Assembly (NCBI GenBank): GCA_944323255.1
Contig: CALURU010000022.1
Coordinates: 1-33,242 of the forward strand
Direction: 5' to 3'
DNA: 33,242 nt
Origin: Candidatus Gastranaerophilales bacterium
Lineage (GTDB): Bacteria > Cyanobacteriota > Vampirovibrionia > Gastranaerophilales > Gastranaerophilaceae
Of the stretch, positions 8,720-18,050 are shown piece by piece. Every line of letters begins with the position of its first letter. Within the stretch, counting starts at the first letter, position 1. A program made the translations under genes and the position numbers. The notes beneath the pieces are model-generated. The model had not been told where the DNA came from. It saw only the letters and a list, made by a program, of their open reading frames with translations, and made no database searches.

Positions 8720-8780
8720 AGAGATTCTTCGTTTCTAAATGGATATCGGACTCAGAATGACGTGGCACATTTGGTGTGAA
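8720..8780 (+). repeat. Dispersed repeat, copy 2
   Basis: Matches the reverse complement of 105-165 at 55 of 61 bases. Downstream, 8788-8805 (CTTCAATGGGTGAGGGAA) is the second shared module, and 8820-8870 contains related fragments (GCGGAGCGGAGCGAC, AGAATGAGTTCTGGACATGAC). The interval 8691-8927 otherwise holds no gene. A weak CTGAAA/TTTCAG hairpin lies at 8871-8890. Confidence 0.75.
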
Positions 8781-8915
8781 CCCCCTCCTTCAATGGGTGA
8801 GGGAATATGACATTTGCCAAGTTCAAGCGGAGCGGAGCGACTAGAATGAGTTCTGGACATGACCCAGCACCTGAAATTCTAATTTTTCAGAGATTTTTTT
8901 AATAAAATTTTGTTT

Positions 8916-8927
8916 TATAATACATAT
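8916..8927 (+). promoter_or_regulatory. Consensus -10 element directly upstream of the PPTase start
   Basis: TATAAT at 8916-8921 lies six bases before ATG 8928, so transcription would begin at or next to the start codon. No Shine-Dalgarno sequence is present. The -35 region is only T-rich, so the promoter is partly supported. Confidence 0.4.
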
Positions 8928-9461
8928 ATGGATATTTTTGTTATAGAAATTGTAGATGCAGATAACGTGCATATGGAGCTTTTAAAAGAGTTTCAAAAAA
9001 AGGAAATTTCCAATCCTAAAAAATGGAATGAGCATTGTTTTTCTTATTTGATGGTGGATAGAATTCTTAGGGATTTTTACCATATAGAAGATCGGGAAGT
9101 TGTTTTTAACGGCAAGAAGCCTTTCTTGAAAAACAGGCAGAAGTTTTTCAGTATAAGTCATAGTGGTGATTTTGTTGCGCTGGCATTTTCCGATTATGAT
9201 TGCGGAATTGATATTGAAAAAATAAAAATCAGAGAATTTGAAGAAATCTCAAAGCGTATGGGGTTTAAGTGCAATACGCTTGAGGAATTTTATAATGAGT
9301 GGACAAAATACGAGGCTGAATATAAGCTTGGCAAGCCGGCGCAAAAGTTTAAAAAATATCATTTTGAAGAATATATAATTACTGCAGCAAGTGTTAATAT
9401 TCAGGAAGAGTTTGAGATTTATATTCAAAGCGGAGAAGTGTTTCCTAACGCAAACACTTGA
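8928..9461 (+). CDS. 4'-phosphopantetheinyl transferase, Sfp-like
   Basis: Transfers phosphopantetheine from CoA to a carrier-protein serine. It has 177 residues from ATG 8928. Family motifs are NGKKPFL at 61-67, SISHSGD at 75-81, the Mg-binding GIDIE at 93-97 (Asp95, Glu97) and W125-TKYEAEYK with Glu129 and Lys133. The usual Lys before the Glu is Tyr here. It is shorter than typical Sfp proteins at the C terminus. An in-frame TTG at 8910 would add six residues but has no ribosome-binding site. No carrier protein or polyketide/peptide synthase is nearby, so the target (perhaps fatty-acid ACP) cannot be told from context. Confidence 0.85.
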   Translation: MDIFVIEIVDADNVHMELLKEFQKKEISNPKKWNEHCFSYLMVDRILRDFYHIEDREVVFNGKKPFLKNRQKFFSISHSGDFVALAFSDYDCGIDIEKIKIREFEEISKRMGFKCNTLEEFYNEWTKYEAEYKLGKPAQKFKKYHFEEYIITAASVNIQEEFEIYIQSGEVFPNANT

Positions 9462-9523
9462 TTTTGCTAAAGTTAAAAAAAATTCTGCCGATAATAGAAT
9501 TGTAATTAAGCGAGGCAGGAAGA

Positions 9524-9697
9524 ATGGCAAGAATTATTGAATCAACCGATGGCGGCAGGCGGATTATAAAAATGTCTGTTGATGATATTTTATCCGTTGT
9601 ACAGGATTATCAAAGAATTGTTCCGAGGTTTTCCACGACAGAAGACGCCAGAGATTATCTGAGCGATACAGTTGTTTATATTCCGGAGGATATATAA
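9524..9697 (+). CDS. Small protein of 57 residues, unknown function
   Basis: Starts MARIIESTDGGRRIIKMSVD and ends VVYIPEDI. GAGGCAGGA upstream is a plausible ribosome-binding site. The composition is that of a folded alpha/beta domain, with no membrane segment. It lies 62 bases after the PPTase gene, and its stop is one base from the stop of the converging TPR gene. It is below common ORF length cut-offs but has good codon use. I do not recognise the family. Confidence 0.6.
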   Translation: MARIIESTDGGRRIIKMSVDDILSVVQDYQRIVPRFSTTEDARDYLSDTVVYIPEDI

Positions 9698-9698
9698 T

Positions 9699-11360
9699 TT
9701 AAAAGAAGTCGGAGGTTGATAAGTCCGCAAGGGCATTTTTTGCCTCTTCAAAGGAAGGATCCTGCTCAAGAACTTCCATATAAAGTTCTTTAGCCTTATC
9801 TCTGTTATTATTTTCGTATAAAAGAGCTAGATTGTATTTTGCCTGAATAAGTTCAGGATTGTACAGGATAGCTTTTTTAAATGCGTCTTCAGCATTTTTA
9901 AAATCGTGCTGCGCAGCATACATTAGCCCTACTCTGTACAAACCGTACGGATTTTTTTCATCAAATTTAAGCAGGTCTGTAAGCGCTTTCTTTTCTTCAA
10001 AGAAGTTTCCGAGCTGGTGATGCGCTTCAGCAAGAAGCAAAAGATATTTTGATTTATAGTCATTTTGCTTGTCATATTCCAGCGCTTTATTAATTGCTTC
10101 TATACAGGAAGTGAAGTTTTTCTGCTTATAGTTGTTAGAAGCTACATTGTAATATATTTCCGGATTAATGGCATTATACTGTGTAGCGCTTTTCAAAAAC
10201 TCATAAGATTCTTCAAACTTGTTTTGTTCAGACATATCTACAGCCCACTTTATGTACAACTCGCATAAAAGCAGGTTTACGGTTTTAGCTTCTCTTTGGG
10301 TTGCTTTGTCCAGAAGAATTGAATATTTTTCAAGCGCTTTTTCGTAATTTTTTTGCTGAATATAAGCATCTGCAAGTTCTAATGTTACATCAAATCCGTT
10401 TTGTGACATCATAGCCAAATCTTCTAAAATTTCGATACCTTCGCCGACACGGTTAAGCTTAATATTAAAAGTTGCAATATCATTTCTTACTTTAAATTTA
10501 TCCGAGCCTTGAACGTCCAGAAGTTTTTCCGAATATTCGATAGCTTTTTCGTAATCTTCTGATTCTACATATAATGTAACAAGAGTGTCATAAATCCATA
10601 ACAACATTTTTGCATCAGTTACGAATGTCAGCATGTAAAGAAGAGTTTCAATTGCTACAGGGTAATTTTTAATTTTAATATATAATTCGGTAAGTTTTCT
10701 GTTTGTATCCACATCATTAGGGTATATTCCGAGCCTTCTTTTATAAGCTTCAAATGCAGCAGGGTAATCGTGAATTTCTTCGTTGAGTTCAGCAAGAATT
10801 GACTGGACATCTGCAACATCTTCATCAAGATCCATCAGATCAGAAAGTACTTCGTATGCTCCTATTGCGGAATATAGTTGATCGGTATCTCTGTATAGTT
10901 CTGCTAATGTTCTGACAATATCTTTATCGTCTTTATTGCGGTCAAAAAGGTATTCATATTCTTTTATAGCTTTGTTTAGAGCCTGTTTTTTTATGTAACA
11001 GTTACCTAATACTCTATGAGTATCGATATTGTTAGGTTTCTTTTTGAGAATGATCAGGCACTGCTTTATTGCCTGATTATATTTTCTATCCTCATAATAA
11101 GCCTTTGCAAGATAAACCCTCACATCAACATGGCTCGGAACCCTGTCCAGATACTTTGTTGCTAATAATTGCACAAGCGAATATTCTTTTTTGTCAAAAA
11201 GAACTTCTACCTGATCAAGAATATTTTTTGTGGAAAGTTGTAATTCATCCCCTTTTTTCGAGCTTACTCCCTGAAACAGAATTATAGAATACAGTATGTA
11301 TATAGCAGCAATTGCGATAACAAAAGCCGTTATAATAATTATTATATTTGAATCTGTCAT
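9699..11360 (-). CDS. Membrane-anchored tetratricopeptide-repeat protein
   Basis: A 553-residue protein with one N-terminal membrane helix (about residues 4-30, rich in Ile) and then about a dozen TPR units. Recognisable units include KYNQAIKQCLIILKKKPNN, NFTSCIEAINKALEYDKQN and DFKNAEDAFKKAILYNPEL. The helix-first layout resembles bacterial TPR scaffolds of the LapB/YciM type, but the C-terminal metal-binding domain of LapB is absent. It probably acts as an assembly scaffold on the cytoplasmic or periplasmic face. It reads away from the secreted-protein gene at 11468 and the pilus operon, from a shared AT-rich intergenic region (11361-11467). A role in pilus assembly is possible but unproven. 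Confidence 0.88.
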   Translation of the reverse strand: MTDSNIIIIITAFVIAIAAIYILYSIILFQGVSSKKGDELQLSTKNILDQVEVLFDKKEYSLVQLLATKYLDRVPSHVDVRVYLAKAYYEDRKYNQAIKQCLIILKKKPNNIDTHRVLGNCYIKKQALNKAIKEYEYLFDRNKDDKDIVRTLAELYRDTDQLYSAIGAYEVLSDLMDLDEDVADVQSILAELNEEIHDYPAAFEAYKRRLGIYPNDVDTNRKLTELYIKIKNYPVAIETLLYMLTFVTDAKMLLWIYDTLVTLYVESEDYEKAIEYSEKLLDVQGSDKFKVRNDIATFNIKLNRVGEGIEILEDLAMMSQNGFDVTLELADAYIQQKNYEKALEKYSILLDKATQREAKTVNLLLCELYIKWAVDMSEQNKFEESYEFLKSATQYNAINPEIYYNVASNNYKQKNFTSCIEAINKALEYDKQNDYKSKYLLLLAEAHHQLGNFFEEKKALTDLLKFDEKNPYGLYRVGLMYAAQHDFKNAEDAFKKAILYNPELIQAKYNLALLYENNNRDKAKELYMEVLEQDPSFEEAKNALADLSTSDFF

Positions 11361-11467
11361 TTAACTCTCTCTTTAGTATAATATTTATTATACATGATAT
11401 GTGTTAAAAATAAAAGTTTTTATCAAATAGTTTACTTTCGGAGATTTTTTGTTAAATAATATAGAGT

Positions 11468-12055
11468 ATGAAAAAGTCTTTTTTGTTTATTATTATCTCA
11501 AGTTTTTTACTTCTTCCGGTGCTTGCGGATGACGGATGGGATGATTTTTCCGGAATAGATCACGCCTGGGACGGGCAGAAATCTATTACAAATAAAGAGT
11601 TTGAAGAAGCAATAGACACTCTGGAGGGTAACCAGAAAAAGAAGGAAGCTAAGAAGAGAAAGAAACTTATTAAAAAAATTGGCGGCGGCGGGACAAGTTT
11701 GCATAGCGAATTAAGTCCTGATAGTGATATTCTCGATATGGATCCTCTGAAAAAGGATGAAAATTCGGGCGGGAGTTTACTGAATGTCCCTGTAAATCTT
11801 GTTGTAGACGGAGGAGTTTTAGATAAAGGATTTTATAAAGTTATCGCTCAAAAAGAAGAGGATGGAATATATCTGTTATTTTATCAGTCGCAGTATTTTA
11901 AAGGTAAAGTAAAAGCTGTTCAGACAGAAGATGATTTTGATGAAGAATATATAGATTTTGTAAAGTTAATACCGCTTAACAATAATACCGTTCGAATTAT
12001 TTACGGTTCATTGGATTACAATGCATACGCAGTAGTAAAATTTGTGAGCCAATAA
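11468..12055 (+). CDS. Secreted protein of unknown function
   Basis: 195 residues. The N terminus MKKSFLFIIISSFLLLPVLA is a clear Sec signal peptide with probable cleavage after Ala20. The mature protein begins with an acidic, Trp-rich stretch (DDGWDDFSGIDHAWDG), followed by a very Lys-rich helix (residues 57-71) and a Gly-rich linker. The C-terminal half, about residues 100-195, is predicted as mostly beta. No family is recognised. It lies upstream of the pilus operon in the same direction but is separated by 189 bases containing a promoter, so it is probably its own unit. Confidence 0.75.
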   Translation: MKKSFLFIIISSFLLLPVLADDGWDDFSGIDHAWDGQKSITNKEFEEAIDTLEGNQKKKEAKKRKKLIKKIGGGGTSLHSELSPDSDILDMDPLKKDENSGGSLLNVPVNLVVDGGVLDKGFYKVIAQKEEDGIYLLFYQSQYFKGKVKAVQTEDDFDEEYIDFVKLIPLNNNTVRIIYGSLDYNAYAVVKFVSQ

Positions 12056-12084
12056 TGTTACAAAACGTAATAAAAAATTTGTAA

Positions 12085-12112
12085 TTGCAATCTCAAAAAA
12101 GTATGATATGAT
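12085..12112 (+). promoter_or_regulatory. Promoter of the pilus/secretion operon
   Basis: TTGCAA at 12085-12090, a 16-base spacer and TATGAT at 12107-12112. This would give a leader of about 125 bases before the first gene of the operon. The leader contains no obvious terminator hairpin or small ORF. Confidence 0.5.
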
Positions 12113-12244
12113 TATTATAGGTTTGTGTAATTTTTATATAAATTCATGAATAATTTGAATGGAATAGTATAAACATAGGATTTAAAATACAACATACTGG
12201 TGTATAGTTTTAGATGAGAGAAGCAATTTAATAGTTAGAAGTAT

Positions 12245-12919
12245 ATGAATATGCGCAATTATATGAAGAAAAAAAAGAAGTTAGTGGATGCTCAAAGCCT
12301 TACTGCTGATGAGTTAATAGCAAAAGTAGGGTACAGAAAGAAGAGACATGTAGGAGCAATTTTAATTCCGGTTGTGCTGCTTGCTATTGCAGTGCCTGTT
12401 GTATCCGGGGTTTTGTCAATGACGAAAATTGTACCGTTAGAGGAAGATGGTGGCAGTAATAAGGTGCTTGCGATGGCAACTGTTCCTATAGCAGCAACAA
12501 CAGCTAAAAAGGATTTGATTTCAATTCCGTCGGGAACTGTAAAAGCAAATCCGTTTCTGCCGTATCGTGATATAGGCGGTACAGCCGTAAGCGACGTGCC
12601 TAAGTTTGACCTTGTTGAGCCTCCGGAAATTGTTGCAGAAAGTTCTGAAGCTGCAAGAGTTATGGATACCGTTGTATCCGGTATTCTTTATGATAAATAC
12701 AGCCCTTCAGCTATATTGAATATTGAAGGCAATGATTATTTAGTTAAAAAAGGCGATGTTGTAAATAATTATAAAGTTATTGATATAATGCAAGATAGTG
12801 TAACCGTAAAATTGGGTAATAACACTTATAAAGCAGGGATTGGTGAAATTTTAAAAGAAGGGGCTATAAAATATAATGCCGTTTCAAATTTAGACAGTAA
12901 ATTCGGAGGGAGAAAATGA
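12245..12919 (+). CDS. PilP/GspC-like inner-membrane component of a pilus or type II secretion system
   Basis: 224 residues. A basic cytoplasmic N terminus (KKKKK near residues 8-12) precedes one membrane helix at 37-56. A Pro-rich periplasmic linker contains ANPFLPYRD, a motif type seen in secretin-contacting subunits. The C-terminal beta domain at about 140-200 (VSGILYDKYSPSAILNIEG, then LVKKGDVV and YKVIDI) resembles the GspC homology region and PilP, which bind the secretin. The stop overlaps the secretin start by four bases (ATGA), which supports a joint role. In-frame ATGs at 12251 and 12263 are alternative starts; none has a strong ribosome-binding site. The assignment rests on pattern and context. 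Confidence 0.7.
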   Translation: MNMRNYMKKKKKLVDAQSLTADELIAKVGYRKKRHVGAILIPVVLLAIAVPVVSGVLSMTKIVPLEEDGGSNKVLAMATVPIAATTAKKDLISIPSGTVKANPFLPYRDIGGTAVSDVPKFDLVEPPEIVAESSEAARVMDTVVSGILYDKYSPSAILNIEGNDYLVKKGDVVNNYKVIDIMQDSVTVKLGNNTYKAGIGEILKEGAIKYNAVSNLDSKFGGRK

Positions 12920-14751
12920 TGAGATTTAATCATATAAAGAGATTTTTGTCAGCAGCGTTATTGTTAACGTTTATGGCACCTTCTGGTCTTTCAACAGCGT
13001 TTATGTATAATGCGGCAAACGCTGAAACATATACTGAGGCAATGACTCTAGCTGGGGATGTCAGGCTGACAGATAAAAATGAGAAGATAACATTATCTCT
13101 TAGAGATTCTGATGTAAAGCAGGTTTTGAGAATGTTTGCTGATAAAGCAGGTATGAACGTAGTATTCCACAAATCTGTTAATGGTAAAGTTACATTAGAT
13201 ATGGTAGATATGCCGATTAATGATGCGTTTGCATTAGTGCTGCAAATAAGCGGGTTAAACTACTATACACAGAATAATACACTTGTAATAATAGCAAAAA
13301 GCAATGTAGACAATGCAGCTTTTTCAAAGCAGGAGATGATGGTATTTCCTGTAAAATATGTTAATGCTGCAAAGATTGCTGATTTCTTGAATAGAAATGT
13401 TTTTGGCATGAAGAAAACAGGTCTTTCAGGTGTAGATGCTGCAACAGTAAATACAGCAACAAACGAGCTGATAGTCTTTGGTATGAAATCAGATGCAGCC
13501 ATTGTTGAAAAAGTTATAGAACAGCTTGATAGAGAGCCGTTAACAAAAACATTTATTGTAAATCACACGACTCCGGCCGAGATGGCAAATATGATATGCA
13601 CAATGCTTTTACCTTCACGTGGATCATCAGGTTCATCAGAAGGTGGTCAAGCTGTAAATATTCCTCCGACACCAGGAGTCGGAACAACAGGCGGAGCTGC
13701 TGGTATTATGACTGGTGGCGCAGCTGGAAGCAGTGAAACAGATGAATTGAAGCTTGGTGAAGGCGTTATTGCTTGTACAGTAGCTACTTCATCTGCAGGT
13801 TCTGCAACTGCACCATTTGATGTTCAAAACCTGTCAATTTCTTATTTCCCTCAGAGGGGTACAATTTCATTAATCGGCGGTTCTGAAGCTCAAATGGAAA
13901 TGATAGAACGCTTCATTAAGGCAAATGATGTAAAACAGCCTCAAGCTTATTTGGAAGTTTCAATAGTTGAATTAACCGAAGAAGGCAGCAAGGCATTTAG
14001 TAACTCTTGGAACATAGATTCTAAAAACTGGGTATTCAGCTTCTCTGCTGATTCAACAACTGTCGGAAGAGATGGTACCCAGGGACAGCGTTATGTAACA
14101 GTACCTGGTCCGGATGGTGAAGATATAATTGTTCCAAAAAGTAACAATGCATATATTTCTTGGCAGCTCAACTACTTAATTGAAAACAGAAAAGCAAGAG
14201 TACTTGCAAACCCTAAAGTGTTAATTACAAGCGGTCAGGAATCAGTAATTGACTTGACTCAGGACTATGTAGAAAAAGTAACTTCTGAATTCTTGTCATC
14301 AACTTATACAGGAGGTGCCGGAACAGGTTCTGTTCAGAGAACATATACAATTGGTAAGGATCAAGGTATAAAGATTGCATTGACTCCGTTCATATCTCCA
14401 CAAGGATACGTAACAATGAATATTAAGCCTGAATATGCAACAATAGCTTCTCAGGTAACAACACCTACAGAAACTCCTGGTCAGGATGATTTACAGGCTA
14501 CGTTGTTAAGCAGAAGAAACTTAGATTTGAAGAATGTAAGAATCAAAGATGGTGAAACTTTGGCTATTGGCGGTTTAATACAGGAAAATGACGTAAAAAT
14601 CGTAAGAAAAATTCCGGTATTAGGTGATTTGCCGATAATTGGTGCAGCATTCAGATCTTCTGATACAACAAAATCTAAGAGTGAGTTGGTTATATTACTT
14701 ACGCCGAGAATAATCAACGATGGAGAAGGCGCAGTAGCTGACAATCTGTAG
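12916..14751 (+). CDS. pilQ: Secretin (outer-membrane pore) of type IV pilus or type II secretion
   Basis: 611 residues. A signal peptide ends near ANA|ET (cleavage after residue 36). A STN-type N0 domain covers about 57-127 (ITLSLRDSDVKQVLRMFADK). N1 follows at about 143-206. A further N domain is interrupted by a Gly/Ser/Thr-rich loop at about 235-275. The C-terminal secretin domain contains ARVLANPKVLITSGQES, AIGGLIQEND and the signature IPVLGDLPIIGAAFRS. GGAGGGAG precedes the start; ATG 12919 is also possible. The symbol is given by analogy, because the sequence does not separate PilQ from GspD. It implies an outer membrane. Confidence 0.93.
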   Translation: MMRFNHIKRFLSAALLLTFMAPSGLSTAFMYNAANAETYTEAMTLAGDVRLTDKNEKITLSLRDSDVKQVLRMFADKAGMNVVFHKSVNGKVTLDMVDMPINDAFALVLQISGLNYYTQNNTLVIIAKSNVDNAAFSKQEMMVFPVKYVNAAKIADFLNRNVFGMKKTGLSGVDAATVNTATNELIVFGMKSDAAIVEKVIEQLDREPLTKTFIVNHTTPAEMANMICTMLLPSRGSSGSSEGGQAVNIPPTPGVGTTGGAAGIMTGGAAGSSETDELKLGEGVIACTVATSSAGSATAPFDVQNLSISYFPQRGTISLIGGSEAQMEMIERFIKANDVKQPQAYLEVSIVELTEEGSKAFSNSWNIDSKNWVFSFSADSTTVGRDGTQGQRYVTVPGPDGEDIIVPKSNNAYISWQLNYLIENRKARVLANPKVLITSGQESVIDLTQDYVEKVTSEFLSSTYTGGAGTGSVQRTYTIGKDQGIKIALTPFISPQGYVTMNIKPEYATIASQVTTPTETPGQDDLQATLLSRRNLDLKNVRIKDGETLAIGGLIQENDVKIVRKIPVLGDLPIIGAAFRSSDTTKSKSELVILLTPRIINDGEGAVADNL

Positions 14752-14765
14752 TATAAAGTAAATTT

Positions 14766-16817
14766 ATGTCTAATCAACTGGAAAAACTAAAACATAGTAT
14801 AAAAAAGGAATATGTTAACAACTTTGAATTAAACCTGATGAAAACATCAGGTTTTATTCCAGTAGACAAGAGGCAGTCAGATTTCTTTGTAATTTTAAAC
14901 AAAGAATGCAGCGGAAATAAAGAACAGATTTCAACGATTATAAAAGAAAAGTTTCAGAATCTGACTCCGCAGTTTATTCAACTTTCGGGAAAAGATTTTG
15001 AAGAAGTTTTCAACAGTATAACAACGGTAGAGCTTCCAAAAGTTGATGAGCCAGAATCTGAGGCTGCTGAAGAAAAACCGCAGGAGCAGTCAGCGGAAGA
15101 AATTCTTGTATCTATTGGCTGGATAACCCGTGAGCAGTTGAACGAATGCACAGGTTTAGCCAGGGAAAGAAATGTTCCTCTTGATACAATTTTGTTTGAA
15201 AAAGAGTATCTGCCTTATGAAAGGATTGCATCTTATCTGAAAAAGAAATACGGATGCGATGTTGTATCACGTGCTCAGATAAAAGTTGATAAGAGCATGC
15301 TTAAAAAGCTGCCTGATGATATTGTAGAGAAGAAGCATGTAGTTATTATGTCAATGGAAGGCAACAAACTTGGCGTTGCTATGGTTAATCCGACAGATAA
15401 GTATACTATACGTGAAATTTCTTTATCAACTGGTCGTTCTTTGCATGTTTATTGTATTCCGTCTTTTGAGTACGACAAATATTTAAAAGAATATTTCATT
15501 GATAAAAAATCTGCTCAAGCTGTAAAAGAGACAGAGCGAATCATTCAGAGTATTGAGGAAGAAGCAGCAGAGTTCAGCAATGAAGAGTCTTTGTGGTCGC
15601 AGGTAGAAAAAGAGCTTCAGGATGCAAGCGGAAACGTTGCAAAGTTCGTTTATAAAATTATTACGGACGCAATTGATGCTAAGGCATCAGATATTCACAT
15701 AGAACCGCGTATTGGCTATTATGTTGTAAGAACACGTTCTGACGGTATTTTGAAGAAGGTGCTTGAAATTCCCGGCAGTATTGAACAGGCGGTCATTACA
15801 AGATTTAAAGTTCTTGCAAGAATGAATATTGCGGAGCATAGACGTCCGCAGGACGGTACTTTCTCGATTAAGTATAATGAAAGAATGTACGATTTCCGTA
15901 TTAACACACTACCTGTATCCGGAAAGGAAAAGGTCGTTATCCGTATTCTGGCTCCAGCAGTAAGCTTGAAGGCATCTGGTGATAAGATGGTAATTCCTGG
16001 TGCTGAGCCATCTGATATTCAGAAAATTCATGATATGGTGCAATGCCCGAACGGAATTATTTTAACTTCTGGTCCTACAGGTTCAGGTAAAACGACAACA
16101 CTTTATACAGTACTGAAAGCTCTAAATAAAGAAGATGTAAATATAACAACAATTGAAGACCCTATAGAAATTAAGCTGGAAGGTATTAACCAGTCACAGG
16201 TTAACCCAAAGGCTGACATTACGTTTGCGTCTTGTATGAGAGCAATTTTGAGACAGGACCCGGATATTATCCTTATTGGTGAAATCCGTGACTTTGAAAC
16301 GCTGGAGGTTGCTATTTCAGCAGCTCTTACCGGTCACCTTGTGTTAAGTACCGTTCACACAAACTCTGCGGCAGCGACTGTAACACGTTTGATTGAAATG
16401 GGTGCAAAAGATTATCTTGTTTCATCAACTTTGACTGGTGTAATCGCACAGCGTCTTGTAAGAAGATTGTGCGACAAATGCAAGGAAGAGTATATTCCTA
16501 CAGAAGAAGAAGTAAAACATATTACAACAAATCCTGATTTGCAGCAAGAGCTTTTAAAAACAAAATTATATAGAAAGAAAGGCTGCAAGGAATGCGGATT
16601 TTTAGGATATACCGGACGATTAGGTATATATGAAGTAATGCCTATAACAAGAGAGATAAAAAAATTGATTGCGCAGGGTGCGCATGATATAGAAATAGAA
16701 GAAGCTGCTGTTGCAGCCGGAATGAAAACTCTGAAAACCTCTTGTCTGAACCATATTATAGCAGGTGCTACGACAACAAGCGAGTTTATAAGAGTTTTGG
16801 GTTATGCAAGTGATTAA
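14766..16817 (+). CDS. pilB: PilB/GspE-family assembly ATPase
   Basis: 683 residues. This hexameric cytoplasmic ATPase powers pilin or pseudopilin polymerisation. An unusual N-terminal 100 residues is followed by a MshEN-type domain at about 112-230 (ILVSIGWITREQLNECTGLA). Next come the N2 domain (DIHIEPR) and the ATPase core with Walker A GPTGSGKT at about 436-443. The Walker B region IILIGEIRD is near 500 and the His box is LVLSTVHTNSAA. The tetracysteine zinc site is CDKCKEEY and CKECGF near 570-605. No strong ribosome-binding site precedes the ATG, and coupling to pilQ (14 bases upstream) is likely. It forms the motor with the platform protein downstream. Confidence 0.95.
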   Translation: MSNQLEKLKHSIKKEYVNNFELNLMKTSGFIPVDKRQSDFFVILNKECSGNKEQISTIIKEKFQNLTPQFIQLSGKDFEEVFNSITTVELPKVDEPESEAAEEKPQEQSAEEILVSIGWITREQLNECTGLARERNVPLDTILFEKEYLPYERIASYLKKKYGCDVVSRAQIKVDKSMLKKLPDDIVEKKHVVIMSMEGNKLGVAMVNPTDKYTIREISLSTGRSLHVYCIPSFEYDKYLKEYFIDKKSAQAVKETERIIQSIEEEAAEFSNEESLWSQVEKELQDASGNVAKFVYKIITDAIDAKASDIHIEPRIGYYVVRTRSDGILKKVLEIPGSIEQAVITRFKVLARMNIAEHRRPQDGTFSIKYNERMYDFRINTLPVSGKEKVVIRILAPAVSLKASGDKMVIPGAEPSDIQKIHDMVQCPNGIILTSGPTGSGKTTTLYTVLKALNKEDVNITTIEDPIEIKLEGINQSQVNPKADITFASCMRAILRQDPDIILIGEIRDFETLEVAISAALTGHLVLSTVHTNSAAATVTRLIEMGAKDYLVSSTLTGVIAQRLVRRLCDKCKEEYIPTEEEVKHITTNPDLQQELLKTKLYRKKGCKECGFLGYTGRLGIYEVMPITREIKKLIAQGAHDIEIEEAAVAAGMKTLKTSCLNHIIAGATTTSEFIRVLGYASD

Positions 16818-16832
16818 TGATACGAGGTTGAT

Positions 16833-18032
16833 ATGCCAATATACAGTTATACAGCACTAAAACAGGGTAAAGAATTAGTAAAGGGTGAGATAACAGCTTC
16901 CAACCTGAAAGATGCCAGAGATGTCATCAGAAAGATGGGGCTGGTACCTACTCAAATAAACGAGTATGTTGATGCAAAGGCAAAGAAAGCAGCACGCCTT
17001 TCATCTTTGTCTTTGAATGAAAAAATTGATTTCATATCAACTCTTCAAATATTGCTGACTTCAGGTATTCCGGCAGTTGAATCATTAATGTTTATGGAGC
17101 AGGAGGCTGCGAAAAAGAAAATCCGTGACATGTCAAAGATTCTGAAAACGCAGATTATGGCAGGTTCAACATTTGCTGATACCATGGCAAGGTATCCTCA
17201 AGTATTCGGTTATATCTTTATTGGTTTGATTAAAGCAGGTGAAGAATCCGGTGAACTTGAAAAAACTCTTGACCGTATTAAAGATTTGCTTACTAAACAG
17301 GCAAATATTAAAGGTAAGGTAATTGGTACGTTAATGTACCCGATGTTTGTAATCGTTCTGGCATTCTTCATTATCATAGTAATGCTTACATTTGTATTTC
17401 CGGCATTCAAGGATATGTTTGCCCAGCAGGAAAAGGCGCTGCCGCTTATTACAGCATTGATGATTCAGGCTGGTGATTACCTGAAAACATACTGGTATAC
17501 AATTCCAATATTTATTGTTGTATTTATATTATTTTGCTATATGATGGTCAACTGGCAGCCTGCGAGAAACATTCTGGATAAAGTAGTTTTAAAAGTTCCT
17601 TTATTAAATAATTTGATTTTATATTCAAACTTTTCCAACTTTTTATCAGTAATGAGTGTTTGTTATGATGCGGGTATTCCTGTTGTAGACTGTTTGCACC
17701 TGTCGGTTATTACGTTAACTAACTCTGTATTAAAGAATAAGATGAGTGGTGCGATTGTAAAAGTTCAACAAGGTTTGCAAGTGTCACTGGCTTTGAAGGC
17801 GACGGGTATTGTTCCGAAAATGTTGTTGTTTATGATAGCAACAGGTGAACAGTCAGGTCGTTTAGGTGAAATGCTTGAAAAAGGTGTTAATTTCTTAGAC
17901 AGAACATTGGATGCTATTATTGATACATTAACAAAGATGATCGAGCCAATAATGCTTATTGTAATCGGTAGTATTGTACTTGTAATGGCATTGGCATTGT
18001 ACTTACCACTGTTCCAGTCATATATGAGTTAG
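16833..18032 (+). CDS. pilC: PilC/GspF-family inner-membrane platform protein
   Basis: 399 residues, full length. The N-terminal MPIYSYTALKQGKELVKGEI is typical. Two T2SSF domains each end in hydrophobic helices, at about 165-190, 217-238 and 372-395. The GLIKAGEESGELEKTLDRI motif and its second copy TGEQSGRLGEMLEKG are both present. It is the rotary or scaffold partner of the ATPase encoded immediately upstream. GAGGT lies before the ATG. Confidence 0.95.
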   Translation: MPIYSYTALKQGKELVKGEITASNLKDARDVIRKMGLVPTQINEYVDAKAKKAARLSSLSLNEKIDFISTLQILLTSGIPAVESLMFMEQEAAKKKIRDMSKILKTQIMAGSTFADTMARYPQVFGYIFIGLIKAGEESGELEKTLDRIKDLLTKQANIKGKVIGTLMYPMFVIVLAFFIIIVMLTFVFPAFKDMFAQQEKALPLITALMIQAGDYLKTYWYTIPIFIVVFILFCYMMVNWQPARNILDKVVLKVPLLNNLILYSNFSNFLSVMSVCYDAGIPVVDCLHLSVITLTNSVLKNKMSGAIVKVQQGLQVSLALKATGIVPKMLLFMIATGEQSGRLGEMLEKGVNFLDRTLDAIIDTLTKMIEPIMLIVIGSIVLVMALALYLPLFQSYMS

Positions 18033-18050
18033 TTGTGGAGAGGAAGAAAG

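Noticed and set aside
12113..12244. Riboswitch in the leader of the pilus operon
   Set aside because: The leader is about 125 bases, but I see no conserved riboswitch core or expression-platform hairpin.
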